From Aristolochia californica (lineage: Eukaryota; Streptophyta; Magnoliopsida; Piperales; Aristolochiaceae): a stretch of DNA of 64,000 nt. The stretch spans positions 16,673,237 to 16,737,236 of the forward strand of contig JARWKL010000009.1 of NCBI GenBank assembly GCA_029961685.1, given 5' to 3'. Of the stretch, positions 63,101 to 64,000 are shown piece by piece (position 1 is the first letter of the stretch; every line of letters begins with the position of its first letter). The notes under the pieces are model-generated. The model had not been told where the DNA came from and made no database searches. It saw nothing but the letters and a program-made list of their open reading frames with translations. The position numbers were made by a program, and so were the translations under genes.

Positions 63101-64000
63101 AAACAGAATAGATGACAACGAAATGAAAATTTTAGACTCTTTGTATGGAGAAAATTTAAAGCAATAACAAACGTAAGTAAAGAAAATTTATTCACACACC
63201 ACAAATGAAGAAAAAAGTTTTCTCATCCATGTTTGGGAAATTCCACTAGTTCAACAACCCCAATAGGTTGGAATTTGATAAGAAAGAGATTTTTCTACAC
63301 ATGCTTTAAAAAATGGATATGCATGGCTCGAAACATGTTAAAGTTGCAAATGACCCATGGATCCAAACCTTTCAAAAAGAATAAAAAACTTCTCATTAAA
63401 TTCTCAAGTGAACGTGCGGTGGGATATTTAACCGAGTCAAACAAGCCATTATTTTGCCCATTAACAAAAAGCTGACCTAGCGATCATTGATCATTGTAAA
63501 CTGATTTATCATGCGTAACGGGCCACATTTTTTTAAGGAATGACTTTTGGGTTGGGATTCAACACTCAGTTTAAAATTCCCTCGCCTCCCCTTTTCCCGA
63601 CGATTGCAAAACCTGATATATAAAGAGTAAAACGAGTTTTAAATCCCTAAAAATTACACAAACTTTTTGGAAATATCTCTCTCCATATTTGTGCATTGCG
63701 CATTTCCATTTTAGATGTGTACATTTTTCTTAAATCAAAACTTGAGTTTTCACTTTTTCCTTCATCTCGTAGACAAAAAACAGAATAGATGACAACGAAA
63801 TGAAAATTTTAGACTCTGTGTATGGAGAAAATTTAAAGCAATAACAAACGTAAGTAAAGAAAATTTATTCACACACCACAAATGAAGAAAAAAGTTTTCT
63901 CATCCAAGTTTGGGAAATTCCACTAGTTCAACAACCCCAATAGGTTGGAATTTGATAAGAAAGAGATTTTTCTACACATGCTTTAAAAAATGGATATGCA
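60111..64000 (+). repeat. Partial third hexamer copy with altered edge
   Basis: Monomers start at 60111, 60787, 61463, 62137, 62813 and 63490; the last is cut by the window end after 511 bp. Units 62137, 62813 and 63490 match 57407, 58083 and 58760 at 4730 bp, seven monomers rather than six. The first two units do not match the expected hexamer members. Unit 60111 has GATTTTTAAATCC, CTCTATGTATGG, GTAAGAAAAG and CCATTGATCC, losing both NcoI and BamHI. Unit 60787 has GGTATTCAAC, AAAATGAG and AATATATTC. The array probably continues past 64000. Confidence 0.85.
61463..62136 (+). repeat. Mosaic monomer (59437-type left, 56734-type right)
   Basis: GATATTTAAAG near 61589 marks the type at 55383 and 59437. 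TTTTTGAAAATATC near 61637 marks the type at 52680 and 56734. The rest of the unit reads GGATATGCATGCTCG like the latter, not the GCAAGC of the former. The switch lies between 61593 and 61643. The next unit (62137) is the type that normally follows 56734, so the order of types is kept across the joint. Length is 674 bp, including the CACACTACAAATG deletion both parents share. ACTGGCC near 61492 is private. Confidence 0.78.

Larger units (their letters stand above)
1..64000. repeat. Satellite DNA array, ~676-bp monomer
   Basis: The whole window is head-to-tail copies of one ~676-bp sequence with no spacer and no inversion. The start phase used here (ATCATTGTAAACTG, window base 1) is arbitrary. 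It recurs at 677, 1354, 2030, 2706 and so on to 63490, giving 94 full units and one partial unit. Most units are 676 or 677 bp; the shortest are 661-662 bp (14-bp deletion) and 673-675 bp (small indels). G+C is about 33% by hand count over 721-1320. Neighbouring units differ by few substitutions, and similarity is often highest between units several monomers apart, which is higher-order repeat organisation. Such arrays are typical of eukaryotic heterochromatin. I do not recognise the family, and the chromosomal location cannot be read from the sequence. Confidence 0.98.

Noticed and set aside
1..64000. CRISPR array
   Set aside because: Repeats are ~676 bp and directly contiguous, with no short repeat-spacer alternation and no cas-like gene.
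1..64000. Tandem rRNA, 5S or other RNA gene array
   Set aside because: No conserved rRNA or 5S segment is recognisable, and GGGATTCAAC (near 741) does not complete a tRNA B-box on either strand.
1..64000. Transposable element or insertion within the array
   Set aside because: No monomer is interrupted by unrelated sequence. All length differences are 1-3 bp or 14 bp, and no terminal repeats, target duplications or transposase frames are seen.
1..64000. Shorter sub-repeat (for example ~169 or ~338 bp) underlying the monomer
   Set aside because: Comparing quarters and halves of the monomer by eye shows only short AT-rich resemblances such as GGTTGGGATT/GGTTGGAATT, not a consistent sub-period.
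1..64000. Bacterial or phage origin
   Set aside because: There are no genes in 64 kb and the tandem structure is uniform, which does not fit a prokaryotic genome.
1..64000. Telomeric repeats or array edge
   Set aside because: No short G-rich telomere-type tandem repeat and no transition to unique sequence is seen at either end of the window.

Overview
The window is one uninterrupted tandem array of an AT-rich satellite DNA with a monomer of about 676 bp. I count 94 complete monomers and a final partial one of 511 bp, all head to tail on the same strand. Taking the window's first base as the arbitrary monomer start, complete units are 661 to 677 bp long and average about 675.4 bp. A hand count over 721-1320 gives about 33% G+C. 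I see no convincing protein gene, tRNA, rRNA, transposon, CRISPR array or unique sequence.

This points to eukaryotic heterochromatin (centromeric, pericentromeric, subtelomeric or supernumerary-chromosome DNA) resolved by long reads. No sequence here identifies the organism: I do not recognise the satellite family, and a plant or an invertebrate are both possible.

The interest is in the higher-order structure. (1) 1-10822: two near-identical 8-monomer units, period 5411 bp. (2) 10823-14881: three dimers, period 1353 bp. (3) 14882-27731: reshuffled relatives of the first units, including a 5-monomer duplication (period 3382 bp) nested between two related triplets 8116 bp apart. (4) 27732-33138: a different, more diverged dimeric series (1352 bp). 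(5) 33139-41852: the most diverged part, with a 2689-bp repeat and five monomers carrying a 14-bp deletion. (6) 41853-49972: a local burst of 677-bp monomers with their own diagnostic bases. (7) 49973-64000: a hexameric unit (4054 bp) with two full copies and a partial third 4730 bp downstream.

Several monomers are mosaics whose left and right parts match different monomer types (1-676, 22322-22997, 45237-45911, 61463-62136). These are the expected scars of unequal crossing-over or gene conversion inside monomers. A diagnostic base also switches sharply between about 31550 and 32230, splitting the array into two lineages.

Each monomer also carries a TATA-like motif, a poly(A)-signal-like hexamer, and a splice-acceptor-like and splice-donor-like pair that would bracket a 77-nt exon. 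These are sequence matches only; nothing here shows transcription. The short open frames are by-products of a 1-bp indel and begin at TTG, so none is annotated as a gene.
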